Assembly (NCBI GenBank): GCA_011800155.1
Contig: CM022378.1
Coordinates: 124,001-188,000 of the forward strand
Reading direction: 5' to 3'
Length of the DNA stretch: 64,000 nucleotides
Origin: Flammulina velutipes
Lineage: Eukaryota; Basidiomycota; Agaricomycetes; Agaricales; Physalacriaceae
Shown: positions 23,792-36,359 of the stretch, piece by piece
How the letters are laid out: each line of letters opens with the position of its first letter
How positions within the stretch are numbered: position 1 is the first letter of the stretch
Position numbers and translations under genes: made by a program
The notes under the pieces: model-generated
The model's input: the letters and a program-made list of their open reading frames with translations, nothing else
Databases searched by the model: none
What the model was told of the DNA's origin: nothing

Positions 23792-24712
23792 GCCCCTAAG
23801 CCTTGTGTCAGTGGTTGACTAAACGGGACGGCTGCGGAAAGGGCCGGCGCCATCGTCTGTGCCGCACCTGGGCACGGCACTGCGCTGCACTTCTGTCGCC
23901 TTCAACGCGTCAGATCCTGGGCATGGACCATGCGTCTCGCCTCAGGCGAATAGGCCAGCACAGAGCACGTGCAACCAACAGGCGGCGCGGCGGGCAATGT
24001 TGAGGGAGGGTGTGGAGGGATTGACTTACCCGGCAGCTGCGGGACTTGGCCGTGTAATGCGACGACCTACAAGCGGCGGTGAGATCCCAGCAATAACATC
24101 AACCCGGCTCTGTGGCTGCTGCAGAACCGAAGGGCATGCAACGGATTGTGCGACAAAGCCGACACCATCTTGCTCAACAGCCCTCACCGACGCGTCAGAT
24201 CCGAGGTGTGGACCATACATCTCGTCTCAGGCCGTATCAAACTAGGAGATGCAGCTCGGTCGTCGCGTAATCCACGCATGCCTTGGTCAAGCAGGGGGGC
24301 CGATAAAGCAGGAGTCCACAGGTATAAAACGCACCAGTGGCTTGAACGTACGCCCGCTGAGTTATGCCAGCAGGCCCAGAGGAGCTTGCCCGAGAAACAA
24401 GGCGTGGGTTGGCAGTGGGGGTGGTAAAAAAGAAAAAGCATGTTGAGTTAGGGATGTCACAAGCGTGCACGTGGTGGACGGCGCAAATGGAGATAGGTCT
24501 TTCGGCCCGGATTCCGCAGATTATCCTTACGCCCCCATCTTCTATGCTGCCATCCGGTTATTCCAGATCCTCTGCCTGGTTCGTCCCTCTCCCTGTCTCG
24601 TCGCTCGTTCTCTTATATCCACAACAGGTCGAGGACCATACTCCCCGATCAAGTTGAGACACCGTGGAAATTGGATCGTCCAATCGTCATCACTCTCCTT
24701 TCCTTCGGCAAA
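23792..24712. other. No gene supported
   Basis: Short frames on both strands, none with a recognisable domain. A possible 5' exon of the dioxygenase gene on minus was sought; a GTAAGT donor lies near 24031, but no coding block before it is convincing. A frame open on plus from about 24610 runs into the nucleoplasmin-like gene. Confidence 0.35.
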
Positions 24713-25049
24713 ATGGCAGATGATTCGCGTACAAATCTAATTTTCCACCATACAAACGTTGTCTTCGAGAAAGACCATGCCATCGATGGCTCACTTTGGC
24801 AACACGGCTTGGTGCTTGCTTCACTAACACCCGGCCGGGTAGCTAGCTTTGTCTTTTCTAAGATCGTTCTTACGTCAACACGACTCTACAGGTGAATACC
24901 ATGCCACTCCATGCGGTGTTGGCTGCTGGTGAATTCATCAGCTTCGAGGTCTCAGGAGGCCAAAAGTAAGACCTTTTTATGGAGTGCGCTTGTTTCTAAC
25001 GGCCTCTAGTGAACTCCAGATCTCTGGATATTTTCTCAAACGGAATTAA
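24713..25049 (+). CDS. Nucleoplasmin-like small protein, 79 aa (copy 1)
   Basis: Exons 24713-24838, 24892-24965 and 25010-25049 give 80 codons. The product has the beta-sandwich pattern of nucleoplasmin-like domains, as at the N terminus of FKBP39/46-type proteins: LASLTPGR, then MPLHAVLAAGEFISFEVSGG, then ELQISGYF. Both introns fall at the same places as in the paralogue at 40094-40630. The domain start (usually a Trp and a PG turn) is not included. The frame is open upstream, so the true 5' end may be earlier. Known relatives bind histones as pentamers; here the role is inferred. Confidence 0.6.
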
Positions 25050-28000
25050 ACCCAGGCGTCTCTACGAGCGCCTCACCGACATTTAGACCGCAGCTCGCTG
25101 TTTCGGACTATAGGTGCACGAGATACTGCAGCATTACCTAAGGAAAATTTGAATAACTATCCGCTCAACTAGCCCGAGAGAGAACCTTGCAGAAGAGAAC
25201 CTGCCGTCTGATTGGCTACCAGACGATGTGGCACGGGTCTCCACATTCCCCCAATTTCTCTACATTCGCAGCTCACACAACCTTCAATCTCTCCTCTACG
25301 TATCCTATTCATGCATAACCATCGTGTATTGTACAACGGGCGTTCGTATTTTGTGATTTCAGACATGGGTACTAGTTGTGGGAAATTGGGTTGTCATAAC
25401 GCTGAATACTCTCGTCTATTCCAATCTCATGCAAGTCGTCCACGGCTGCCACTTCGTGCTGCAACATCCAATAGAGACTACGAGAGCGCACCAGCGCCAC
25501 TCCATCCCAGCGGTCGTGCCGGTGCGATTCGGTCGTACAATGGACCTCACAGTGATGCTTAGTTAATCTTTTCATCTTAGAGCGGAAGCAAGCCAAATCG
25601 TCAACGCTGACGGACCTATAGTTCTATATGGCATTTGAGAGCTATGTCTAGACTAATCAATCAACCCATTGCACGATTGCTAACGACACAATCGTCTTCA
25701 GATCCCGTGCCAACGAAGGCGGACTATCTTTGCAATCGCAATCGAGTTTTGGCGAGGGTCGTCCCGTTGTGTCAAATTGTCAAATTTCTCCCCAGACGCC
25801 CGTGGAATTGTAAGTACATCGACATTGGCGCAAGCAACCAACACAGCTGGCTGCCGTTTGATCCGCAGATTATTCTTCTTGACCTCATACGTTTGTCTCT
25901 ATCATTCACATATCTATATCGTCCACCACAGCTAACTCTCTGTAAACGATAAGCGGATGAAATGGACTTCCGCCAACACCACACGTAGCCCATTGCCGTA
26001 GTTTGTACGTCCTTATTTACCTCCCTCGAGGCCGTTTCTAAACACTCAGTAGAAACTCGTAAGCCGGGGAGCATCGTAGTGTCATCTCGCGCGATTTGGC
26101 TTTCGTATTCATGGCAAGACATACAAGCCCGCCGGGGGTATTTTGTTCTTTTGGATGTCGTGACGTTTGGCTTCTGGGGAAGGAAAGTCAACATCTGGCC
26201 ATCACGCGTTTATAGAGCTCCAGGAGAAATGGACGGTGTTGGCAGACGGGTAATCTGACAAATATCTGTAGACGGCCCGCCCTTGAAGAGGAGAAATCAG
26301 TAAGATTAGACGCTCTCGGGCTCCAGATAAATTATCTCACATGTTATCAGGCGAGACGAAAGGATATCATGTCAACGTCGACTTCACCGACGTTCTGTCT
26401 CGTTGGGAGTCAACCTCTCGAGGGAACATGTTGAGCGGGTGTTGTTAAGCATTCGTCCGCAGTTTAGCCAGGACCGTCTCGTCCCCACCATCCATTTACC
26501 TACCGTGACGCTGCAACGGCTGCCTACCTAGCTCGAAGTTGAGGGTACGTCGATCAACCCCTCAGAAGCACAAGGCTCTCGAATTCAGTCTCCAGCTCAT
26601 GGATTCTTGGATTCTCCGCCCGTGCTCCCTCTTTGAATTTGATATCCGAATCAGAGTTTGCAGACGGTCCCATCCCGAAGAAGAGAAATCAGCGAGCGCA
26701 CTCTCGCGCCGTAGATAAATCGATATCTCACTTGAGTGTTGGACCGACGTGACGCAAAGCCGATCTCAGCTCCACGATGTTGTATCCATTGCGAAAATAG
26801 AAGAGAGGCCGGAGACATCGACACAAAAAAGTAGTTGGAGCAATCAGATGTCCAGAGACTAGGACGACAAGCCCGTCGCTGGGAGCATGAGGGCAGGACA
26901 GATATGACTAGTCACCTACAATACTGTGTAGCAAGCTTGTTGTTGGTCAATGTGTATGATGCTACAAGGTCGTTTTGGAGATAAACCTGTACTCCAGGAG
27001 ACAGCAGCATTAAGCATAGAGAGTACGAGAGATCCACGCAAAGACAGATGACATATTTGATAGCAACGGGCGTTAGAGTCATAGAGAAGGTGCCACTATT
27101 CAAATCTAGAGTTACTGAGAGAGCACGCCGGGCATACAAAATGAGAGGAAAGCCATCATCCTGGCAAGAGGCAAGTGATTGCGCCACGGTGCCAAACAAG
27201 GGCTCACACGTCCACGTGAAAGTTTTGCTCATCTTTCCTCCCGTCATGGTGCTACCCACAGAGCCGTTGCCCCGCTTTTTGGGCTCAGAATCGTTCGACG
27301 TCCAGTGTTACTGCGCGTGTACGAAATCGCCGGATCGTATCCGAGAAACCCCGCCAAAACCACCATCCGGAGCGCACTTCGCGACTCTCCCCACTAGGAT
27401 ACAATTGGGTCTTGCTCTGGGCGCTAATCTACGCGCGAGCACCATCTTGGAAGTCGTCAAAATAGGTGAGCGTCTAGTTGCATATCGTTTGCGCCTCGCT
27501 CACAACATTACAGTCCCAGGTTTTTACTCCCTCATATCCGGGGATGTTATCATGGAGTTCGCGTAGAGATAGCATGGAGGACAGATTCAAGGAGGGCTGT
27601 ACCAGCCGGAGACGAAATGGGCCCTCCCAAGATGGAATGGAGGGCAGCGATACGTGCAAACACGTAAAAGCTAGCGACGATGATAGCTAGCGTCGATGTT
27701 GGAACCCCCGTGCGTACGCTGTTCAAAGGAACGGAAGTGAAGCCGACGCTCGCCCAGGATGCCGTCCACTACGTCGATACCGCGCATATATCTGCCTTCA
27801 TCTGTGCCGGCGCATTCCTCTCACATTGTATCGACGACCTTCCACGACTTGAAAGTATGTTCTTCCCATTTCACGCCTTGATCTACTGTATCAAATGGCC
27901 CACGGGCAGTCATTTTTCTAGCCGTCGTCCAGATCACGACTGCGTCTCTTCGCCTGGCGCCCAGGACCCAACGTCGCCGCAATTGGCTTCTCTCCACGCC

Positions 28001-28121
28001 CATGCATGTATCAACGAAGAATCCGGCTATGAACTTGAAGGTCGGTATGCTTCCGTCAACATTTCCTACAGACTTAGACTGACTGAATTTCGTAGCATTC
28101 AATTTGCGCAATAATTTTCAG
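25050..28121. other. No confident gene; scattered ORFs and one diverged direct repeat
   Basis: A block at about 26270-26345 recurs in diverged form at 26662-26740 (GAAGARGAGAAATCAG, then AGATAAAT...ATCTCAC). ORFs at 25212-25562 (+), 25772-26194 (-), 26912-27259 (-) and 27048-27566 (+, 172 codons) overlap one another and match nothing I know. 27680-27870 (+) is open and might be a 5' piece of the transposase gene downstream, but it lacks the expected family motifs. Confidence 0.35.
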
Positions 28122-29878
28122 CTACTAAAATACAAGATCCTATCGAAGACGGCACCGGAGGGCCGACAAAAGGTGATTCTCGACGATCATGGTGTTCGCT
28201 TTTCGCCATTTGATTGGATTCCGGGATGGCGCCCACTATGCCAAACAGCGCTCGACCTAATGCATTGTATCTACCTTGGTAAGTTTACTTCTCCTTTTCG
28301 CAGCGTCATCTTACCGTCGTTTGCAGGAGTGGTTTCATACCTTTTTATTCATATTTTATTTGCTGCTCATATGTTTCCTGGCGCCGGTGGAGCTGCGTCT
28401 CCGAAGCAACAGTTTGAAGACATCATTAATCGTACTACGTGGCCTTCTCACATAACGAGCCTTCCAAAAAATGTATGTGCCTTCTTCTACTAGATTTTCC
28501 GCGAACTTATCTGCGCAGATGGGCGAAAACCAGTCCTTGAAGAAGGCAGATGAGTGGCGTCGACTACTTACCGTGGCACCAATCGTGCTCTGGTACTGCT
28601 GGCGCGAGGATGACGACCACATTCCTGACACCGAATATCCACTCTCCGGCAACGAAAGTGTCAAAACGACTCACTCTCGTCGACGAAAAAGCTTGTACGA
28701 CGCTATTCTATTACTCTGCTCCGCCGTCCGTCTGCTTGCCACAAAGACGATCTCTATGCATCAGGCGCGTGCAGGTCAGGAGTACCTCCCGATGTACTGC
28801 AAGGCTATGCTCCGATTGGATGTTGATCTCACTTCGAACCACCATCTTGTCATGCACTTTGAGGCGATGATCAAGCGACTTGGTCCAGTCTACGGATGGT
28901 GGCTCTTCGCATTCGAACGCTTCAACGGAATGCTCGAGAAGGTCAAAACCAATGGACACGATGGTGGGGAGGCCGAGTTAACAATGCTTCGTCAATGGGT
29001 ACAAACTCACCTCCTCTACGAACTTCTCCTTGCGCTTCCGGACGACGCATCACCGTACGAGCGTCAGATGCTTGACAGTATCATCAAAGAGGAGACTTCG
29101 CGCCAACGTGGGTCCATGGTGCAAGAGATCGCACGACTGCAACGTGAGGCTTCTATTGATGGTGCACACCTTCCCAAGCGCATCTCGAAGTATCTCGACC
29201 TCCATTCGTTGTTACTTTCTGATGGATCTCATGCATATGAACTCCTCTTCAGCTATAGCTCAAAGCTCTGGCCACAGCTGAACCTTCGCCGTCGATCCTC
29301 ACCTACGGTGGGGCGTGCATTTTTAGGCGACCAGGTAGCTCGGCGTATCCTCTACGTCCGCAAGGATGGAGTTCGCTATGGATCTCGCGCCAACCGGAGA
29401 ACACAAGTCGATATTGTTGCCGTTATGCGCGTCGGCGACACCAAACGCGTACCAGTCCAAATCGAGGATTTATTGATCATCGAGATGAAGGACTCAAATG
29501 TAGCTCCTCACGTCTGTGCAGTGATTCGGCACTTCAAAGAAGATGGCACCTTACCTGCTCTCCCATGGTGCTCGCAGTAAGTTCATCATGTTCTAACCTT
29601 ACCTTTGATTCTGACATATCTATAATAGAGCCGACGTGTTGGGCATCTTTGTATCTCGTGCTGATGAACTGGGCAGCTGCGAGGTCATTCCGTTTTCGAG
29701 CATCGATTGCCCACTCGCTTTGATTCCCGTCACACTCCTCTCAACCAACAAGGATATCTGGATATCAGTATCTTTTGATCATGTGCGTTAATACATTCTG
29801 TCTTCTATTTCTATGCTGATAATTTTTAAGAGCTCGGAAGAGCCTGATGAGCCATGGGACGACGACGAAGATAATTGA
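28122..29878 (+). pseudogene. Tnp2-type transposase, 5'-truncated, C-terminal 520 aa
   Basis: Exons 28122-28278, 28327-28472, 28519-29576, 29629-29782 and 29831-29878 join in phase to a stop. Motifs match basidiomycete Tnp2 (CACTA/EnSpm superfamily) proteins: HGVRFSPFDWIPGW, LDLMHCIYLG, MFPGAGGAASPKQQFED, ISMHQARAGQEYL, and WWLFAFERFNGMLEKVK. The product ends in an acidic tail (EPDEPWDDDEDN). The N-terminal half, including the zinc-rich region and the conserved DLP/CxxC segment, is not found upstream, so the gene is incomplete. No stop or frameshift is seen in the remaining exons. It converges on the partner gene, with 8 bp between the two stop codons. Confidence 0.75.
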
Positions 29879-29886
29879 TAAGTAGG

Positions 29887-31484
29887 TTACTTCGTCTTCG
29901 TCTTCTTCTTCCTTCCAGCCTTTTCATCTGTGGGCTTCTCTTTGCGTTTGTTCTCTTTCTTTTCCTTTTTCTCTACAACGACGGCCTTGACAACGCTCGG
30001 ATAGCCGCCGGATCCATATCGTCACAATCCCAGGCCGTCCCGTTATCGGCCAAGGTACCTGCTGTATTTGACTCGGGATGGGCAGCGCGCCACTCAGCAT
30101 TCACCATCCAGCGCCGAGTGCGACCTTTGAGTTCCTTGGTTCGATGCAGGGGAGTCTCCTTTGGAGCACCACGTACGCGCCCTCTTGATCCTATTGCCGG
30201 AATAGGATCTTTCAAGGCGTCGACACTATCGAACCACTCTTGAAGCTAATAAAACATTTTTAGAGTTCATTCACAACCCATCACAGATTCGACGTACTCG
30301 GGATGAGCGATGTGTTGGTGCGCGGCTTAGGTACGTATTTTTATCGTCTGGGTTATCCTCGTCATCAGACTGAATCTGAACCTCCAGGGCTTCGTCGAAG
30401 CACGGATGTCGGAGTTCGTGGTCCTCAGGTAAGGTCTTCAGCTTGCGCATTCTCGTATCCAATTTCTGATGAACTGGCAGTTAGTTACATGTTCGACTAT
30501 CATTCGAAATCTTACCCCGAGGGCTCTGTTACTCTTCTTCGTCCGTTGCGCTTGCGTAATATCCACTTCAGCCTTGTTAAAGTTGCGTCATATGGCCGTG
30601 AACTTGTCGCAAAACTTCTTGAGCAAAAGGTCGTATGAGATGGAACCTGCAACGACGTCTCCCCCATGAGCACGAGCAAAATCACAGAATTCTCACATCG
30701 CCTTGTCGTTAGGATGCTCCTTCGGGCCACGGCTCCAGTCAAGAAAGAGCCCATGGATCTTCGTTCCTGGTACTAGCGGCTGCTTCCCTCGTTCGTACGA
30801 CCCCGGAAAGTCAGGCAAAGCACTTTTTGTCAGTTTGCTGACCCCCAGGAAGAGATGGAACGATATGGTAACGAGTTTCTGTTGATTTCGCGTCAGCTCA
30901 TGAACTCTCAGCAGTTCTGGAAACATTTACTGTCAGCCTATTGTCCGTCGAGGCCTCCGTCGCACCGGGACCATCGCTATCCTCGCCTTTGAGCTCGACA
31001 CTGCTAGCTCTAGGTCCATGAGCCTTCTCGTCTTCGTCTTCACTTTCCCAAAGGTTGCTTCCATCGTTTGCGTGACCAGAGTCAGGCCGTTCGGTCAGTG
31101 TCTTCATTTCCTTGAGAACGGCATTTTCATACTCCAGGACAGCGACGCGGTGCCGCAATTCCGAGATAATCGCCCAATCGGTGTTTTTGACAGCAGTGAC
31201 GACCTCTTGTACTTGAACCAGTTGCTGCCGAAGCTCGAGGACCTCGCGTCTCATGGCGTCTTCAGTCTGCTGAGCCGTTTTGAACGCGCGGCATATGTCG
31301 TCCTTCTTGAATCCGGCACCAATAACAATTGATGACTGCGGAATTGGACCAAGCGATGGCAGATGGGGAAACAGGCTTGTGATAGGCACTGGCGGCGGTG
31401 CGACGTAGTCTTGCGGGACCCTTGGCAGACTGAGTTGTCGTATCAGCGCTATCTGATCAACGAAGCAAGTACATACTTCTCCAT
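29887..31484 (-). pseudogene. Coiled-coil partner ORF of the Tnp2 element, decayed
   Basis: Exons start at 31484 (MEN), then 31429-30931, then from 30878. The first half is a coiled coil (MRREVLELRQQLVQVQEVV, LRHRVAVLEYENAVLKEMK) followed by an acidic stretch. The middle carries FLDWSRGPKEHPNDKAM and ARAHGGDVVAGSISYDLL in one frame, broken by two TGA codons at about 30704 and 30594, both readable as former CGA. Later exons give MRKLKTLPEDHELRHPCFDE and RTRRWMVNAEWRAAHPE. A Lys-rich tail ending KKKTKTK is reached only after a frameshift near 30000. Similar proteins, as I recall, sit next to such transposases in Agaricomycetes. Role unknown; possibly DNA binding or assembly. Confidence 0.6.
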
Positions 31485-32064
31485 CGTTCTGTCCTGCTAA
31501 TCAACTGTCGCAGCGCTGGGAGCTGTACCAAGAATGAAAAGGCTTGGGTCGATATTGTCCATCCTCTGGCGACGGGAGAAAGTAGACCGACCACCAGCGC
31601 TAGTCTATTGGCCAGACATCTCGAAGGCGCTCACACGTCAAGCTCGGGCCGTGTGTCCCATTTGGCTGGTAGAAGATACTAGAACATGCTCGTTAGGCAT
31701 CGGGGGTGTCCCCTGTGGACGGTTATAGCCGGGGGGAGAGACGCTGGTGCAAGGAGCAGGTATCGGCGTAGTGTGGCGCCGCTTAAATTCCTAGTAGATT
31801 CTCGGGTGTATTCTGTATCTCGATTTATGTGTGTTTTGTCGCTATTTTATGGTGTGATTTAATGTCGATTGGTCTTTAATTTCCGGGACAAGTAAGAGAA
31901 ACTGCTAGTCAAAGATTCTATGTAAATTGTGTGCAGACTTTGTGAGATTTCCGGATAATCACGGAGAAAGTACAATATTGAATTTCAGCCTCTTTACGCT
32001 GGTGGCTACTTTTATCTCCACGAAGCCGCCTACTTATTAGCACAAGAACCCCCGCGTATAGACT
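31485..32064. other. No gene; possible right flank of the Tnp2 element
   Basis: Only short ORFs occur. From about 31780 the sequence is AT-richer. I found no terminal inverted repeat pair bounding the transposase and partner genes. Confidence 0.35.
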
Positions 32065-32524
32065 TCAGCGTAAATAGCAATGAAATCGTCCGCGCGCGTC
32101 GTAAACGGCGTAGCGATATTCTTTCCTGGTGAGGGGGACGTCGGTTTCCAAATAACAGCGCAAAGATTAAACATACTCGTCGTCGGGAATACGGGTCATC
32201 TGGAAGCGATAGTATTGTAGGATTTGGGGGTGAAGTGAGTTGAGGAGGAGTACAGGGGCTTGGTCGACGTGTGGGGCCACAAATTTGGGGGATGCGGCGG
32301 CCTGCCTGAGACGTGCGAGGGCAGCCATATGCTCCCTGCAAAGGTGAGTCGTCGCAGAGGAAACCACGGACGTATACTCACGGACTGTCGATGAATCTTC
32401 GGTGAAAGGCGTCCTCAACGTCGGGTGGAAAGCTTTGCGACGTATATGGTATCTCATACCATTTGTCGCGTGGGTAGGTGAAGTAAGATGGGATGTTGGC
32501 CAGCGTTAATGACTGGTTTTCCAT
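32065..32524 (-). CDS. Hypothetical protein, 120 aa, three exons
   Basis: Exons 32524-32382, 32335-32177 and 32125-32065 join in phase to 121 codons. Introns are 46 and 51 nt (GTGAGT...TTTGCAG and GTATGT...CACCAG). The product begins MENQSLTLANIPSYFTYPRD, contains an Ala-rich helix (MAALARLRQAAASPKFVAP) and ends KEYRYAVYDARGRFHCYLR. No signal peptide or transmembrane segment. The family is not recognised, but it is compact and undamaged. Confidence 0.65.
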
Positions 32525-33564
32525 GGTGGGAGACAGAGTGTGATGGCAACATGTGATATTCCCTTGGCTCATTTGGCAACGCTCTAGACCATGCAACATG
32601 TGCTTCAGGTGTGGGAATTCAAAGTACATCCAACGAGCATTTTGTCGATCATCTTACAGTCTTCCCTGACTCCTGCATTGCCTTTGTCTTCGGCGGGTAG
32701 GATACCATACTACGACTCGTGCAAAGGCTCCGGCTTGAAGCAGCAGGTGCGTCCTCCGCTGGTCTCTAGCGTGCAAGAATGTTGACCGACGTCCAGGTTC
32801 GCGTCGACTCGTCGCCAAAGGTGTGTTGCTTTTCCATTATGGCGGTGCAAAGGTATGTGTGTGTTCGCCTGGTGACTCCTTATTCCCCCTCTTGCCCAAC
32901 CTTCCCCTGCGCTGTAGCCGTAGTTTGCTGCCACTTCCTCCGAGACGAGACGAATGATCCTTACCGGAACGGACGCGTCGACGAAGGCTAGTGGCGGCGA
33001 CAAGGGCAAAGGCCAACCGCGCCCGCCTCGCCCCTACCTAAAGCCTGGAAGACGATGCTGATTGACTCAATCTTTAGCGACGGATATACAGCAAAACAAT
33101 CATCGTATCTAGTGCAAAAGTCTCGCGGACGCTCAAGATCATCGTCGAGCGTGAGAATCAATACGACGTTGACGAGCCCATTCCGGAGGAGCGCTACGCC
33201 CCAGACGGATTCCTGGATGCTGCTCTCAAGGTCTCCGCACTGGACAACGTCGACCTTGTCCCGCAGATGGATGCCGTTGACGTTCAGGAGGAGGCGATTG
33301 CTTCAATGAGGATATCTGGCAGTAAACGACGTCGGAACACCAAGAAGAAACGCCACTACAAGCCAGATGAGCATGCACAAGAGACTGCGCCCGCCGCCGC
33401 CATCCCAGTCGACGTTGACCTGCACACGCTGCCATCCAAGCAAGGCGCGTACGGCGCCAAAACAACGTCCTGTCGACGTTGCGATAAGATTTACTCACTG
33501 CAGGAGCTGTTGAGCATGGGATTCCGGCTAGTAAAGTGGGACGGTATGTGAGTACTTCTCTATC

Positions 33565-34790
33565 CACCCTATGCTATACAGATAACTAGTTAAGAGGCCT
33601 TAGTGGCGGGGCCAAATAACTAGTTGCTGACCGATGCTATAGGGCCATATTTTGGCTGGTAGAAATGGCTGGCTGGCGGGCTGGGGCGGGCTGGGATGGG
33701 GCGGGATGGGTCCCAAATATGGATAGGAATTGATGGGAGCATGTAGGGATTGATGGACAGGGGGAGGGGGAGCAGGGGATGAGGAAATGTGGCCACACAT
33801 AAATCCGGACCTAGGGATTGATGGCTACTGATGTCATTGATTGTCCAGGGGGATGGGGGATGGGGATAGCAATTGTGGCACCAGGAAAATCCGGACCTAG
33901 GGTTTGATGGGAGCAGAGGATGGGGAATGGGGGCAGGGGAAATGTGGCCACAGGAAAATCCGGACCTATGAATTGATGGGAACTGATGAGATTGATGGGG
34001 GAGGGGATGGGGGATGGGGGCAAGGGGATTGGGGGCAGGGTACAATTGTGGCACCAGGATAAATACTGGGCTATTGCCAGGGTATGAGGAGGGTATGGGA
34101 AGGATGATTGTAGGTTGAAAAATAAAATTCTTTCTAACTATCAGAAACATGAATGGGGGTGTGGCAGCTACTGAAACCAATAATAAAACGATGTGTGGCG
34201 CATTTTTAATCGAGGAGCACATACCTCGGATCGACCTGGGGGTGCTCTAGATGTCTTCCTATTGAAAAATGGATGTGTGCAGCACAAAGAACCATGTAAA
34301 AACACGAAGATTTGGCTGAGAAACAGGCAGAACATTATTGAAAATCCATCAAAAAGTACCAAAAAGGGAGCAGCACTTTGCCCTCGTTTGGGGGTGACCT
34401 GGAACCACTTGTAGGTCGTCCAGACACCTTTGGGGCATTGTATATGTCACTCAGTTAGGTCCCCAGGTCAACAGAACCCTTGGATATGATCAAAATGCCA
34501 AAAACCCGGACCACTCAGCTTTGGGCCACACTATCAACTTGCCATGACCTGGGGACACCTTATATTCGAAGATATATGTATATATTGCTCTAATCATGAG
34601 TTAGATGAAGTCTGGAGTGTGAAAAATGCGGTCAAAACCTTGAATATACCCCAAATAATGTCCCCCAGGAAAGCACACATACCATCAACTTCCCCTGACC
34701 TCTGGGTCGTCCCAATGTGTTCTATTAACATTATAGATGATGTATTAACACCCCAGAGGTGTCCCCAGTCTGTCAAAATGCGAATATAAA
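33565..34790 (+). repeat. Left arm of the foldback element
   Basis: Pairs with 35141-36359 in inverse orientation with scattered substitutions and small indels. It holds three subterminal copies of ATCCGGACCTAGG (the third is ...CTATG), alternating with GGGGAT-rich tracts, at about 33802, 33890 and 33958. Such subterminal repeats often serve as transposase binding sites. Confidence 0.9.
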
Positions 34791-35140
34791 TGGTACAATA
34801 ATTTATATCCCCTCCTTCTACAGCAAGAACCACCCCAACTATCATACATCTGAGTGGTGGACTATTGATTTTAACAACATACAATGTGTTTTTAGCTTCC
34901 CAGAATATGTCCCAGGTTGAACACCCTTCAATATAGAGCATGGACATTTGAGAATTAGTACAAAGATCATATCCTCACCATGTACCAAAGGGGTGTATCT
35001 TCGAGGTCTACCTATGACCTGGGCCCCAAGATATCATCTATATGATGTCAAATGACTATTAGAACAGTCCTAAAGATGTAGATATGCGAACCAATGGGTG
35101 TACTTGAGGAGGAAGGGTGAATAAGGGTTCACCTATTATC

Positions 35141-36359
35141 ATGAATATTCACATTTTGCCACACTGGGGGGACCTCTGGAGTGTTAATACATCATCTATA
35201 ATGATAATAGAACACATTGGAACGACCCAGAGGTCAGGGGAAGTTGATGGTATGTGTGCTTTCCTGAGGAACATTATTTGGGGTATATCCAAGGTTTTGA
35301 CCGCATTTTTCACACTCCAGACTTCATCTAACTCATGATTAGAGCAATATATACATATATCTTTGAATATAAGGTGTCCCCAGGTCATGGCAAGTTGATA
35401 GTGTGGCCCAAAGCTGTGTGGTCCGGGTTTTTGGCATTTTGATCATATCCAAGGGTTCTGTTGACCTGGGGACCTAACTGAGTGACATATACAATGCCCC
35501 AAAGGTGTCTGGACGACCTACAAGTGGTTCCAGGTCACCCCCAAACGAGGGCAAAGTGCTGCTCCCTTTTTGGTGCTTTTTAATGGATTTTCAATAATGT
35601 TCTCCTTGTTTCTCAGCCAAATCTTCGTGTTTTTACATGGTTCTTTGTGCTGCACACATCCATTTTTCAATAGGAAGACATCTAGAGCACCCCCAGGTCG
35701 ATCCGAGGTATGTGCTCCTCGATTAAAAATGCGCCACACATCGTTTTATTATTGGTTTCAGTAGCTGCCACATCCCCATTCATGTTTCTGATAGTTAGAA
35801 AGAATTTTATTTTTCAACCTACAATCATCCCTCCCATACCCTCCTCATACCCTGGCAATAGCCCAGTATTTATCCTGGTGCCACAATTGTACCCTGCCCC
35901 CCATCCCCCATCCCTCATCCCCTCCCCCATCAATCCCATCAGTTCCCATCAATTCCTAGGTCCGGATTTTCCTGTGGCCACATTTCCCCTGCCCCCATCC
36001 CCATCCCCTGCCCCCATCAAACCCTAGGTCCGGATTTTCCTGGTGCCACAATTGCTATCCCCATCCCCCATCCCCCTGGTCAATCAATGACATCAGTACC
36101 CATCAATCCCTAGGTCCGGATTTATGTGTGGCCACATTTCCTCATCCCCTGCTCCCCCTCCCCCTGTCCATCAATCCCTACATGCTCCCATCAATTCCTA
36201 TCCATATTTGGGACCCATCCCGCCCCATCCCAGCCCGCCCCAGCCCGCCAGCCAGCCATTTCTACCAGCCAAAATATGGCCCTATAGCATCGGTCAGCAA
36301 CTAGTTATTTGGCCCCGCCACTAAGGCCTCTTAACTAGTTATCTGTATAGCATAGGGTG
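35141..36359 (-). repeat. Right arm of the foldback element
   Basis: Inverse copy of the left arm, including the three subterminal CCTAGGTCCGGAT sites. The 64-codon frame at 35570-35764 differs at only two residues from its mirror frame at 34168-34362 in the left arm, showing how similar the arms are. Confidence 0.9.

Larger units (their letters stand above)
33565..36359. mobile_element. 2.8-kb foldback transposon with 8-bp target duplication
   Basis: Two arms of about 1.22 kb are near-perfect inverted copies around a spacer of about 350 bp. Ends read CACCCTATGCTATACAG. The element is flanked on both sides by TCTCTATC (33557-33564 and 36360-36367), an 8-bp target-site duplication. Removing the element and one duplicate restores an uninterrupted 46-nt intron. 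Eight-bp duplications are typical of hAT elements, and also of some P-like and Merlin-like elements. No transposase ORF lies inside, so it is non-autonomous. Open frames in the arms (for example 33620-34222 on minus) are Pro/His-rich products of GGGGAT-type repeats. Superfamily is inferred. Confidence 0.9.

Noticed and set aside
33620..34222. 200-codon Pro/His-rich ORF as a secreted protein
   Set aside because: It lies within an arm of the foldback element and arises from GGGGAT-type repeats; the mirror arm gives the same frame broken.
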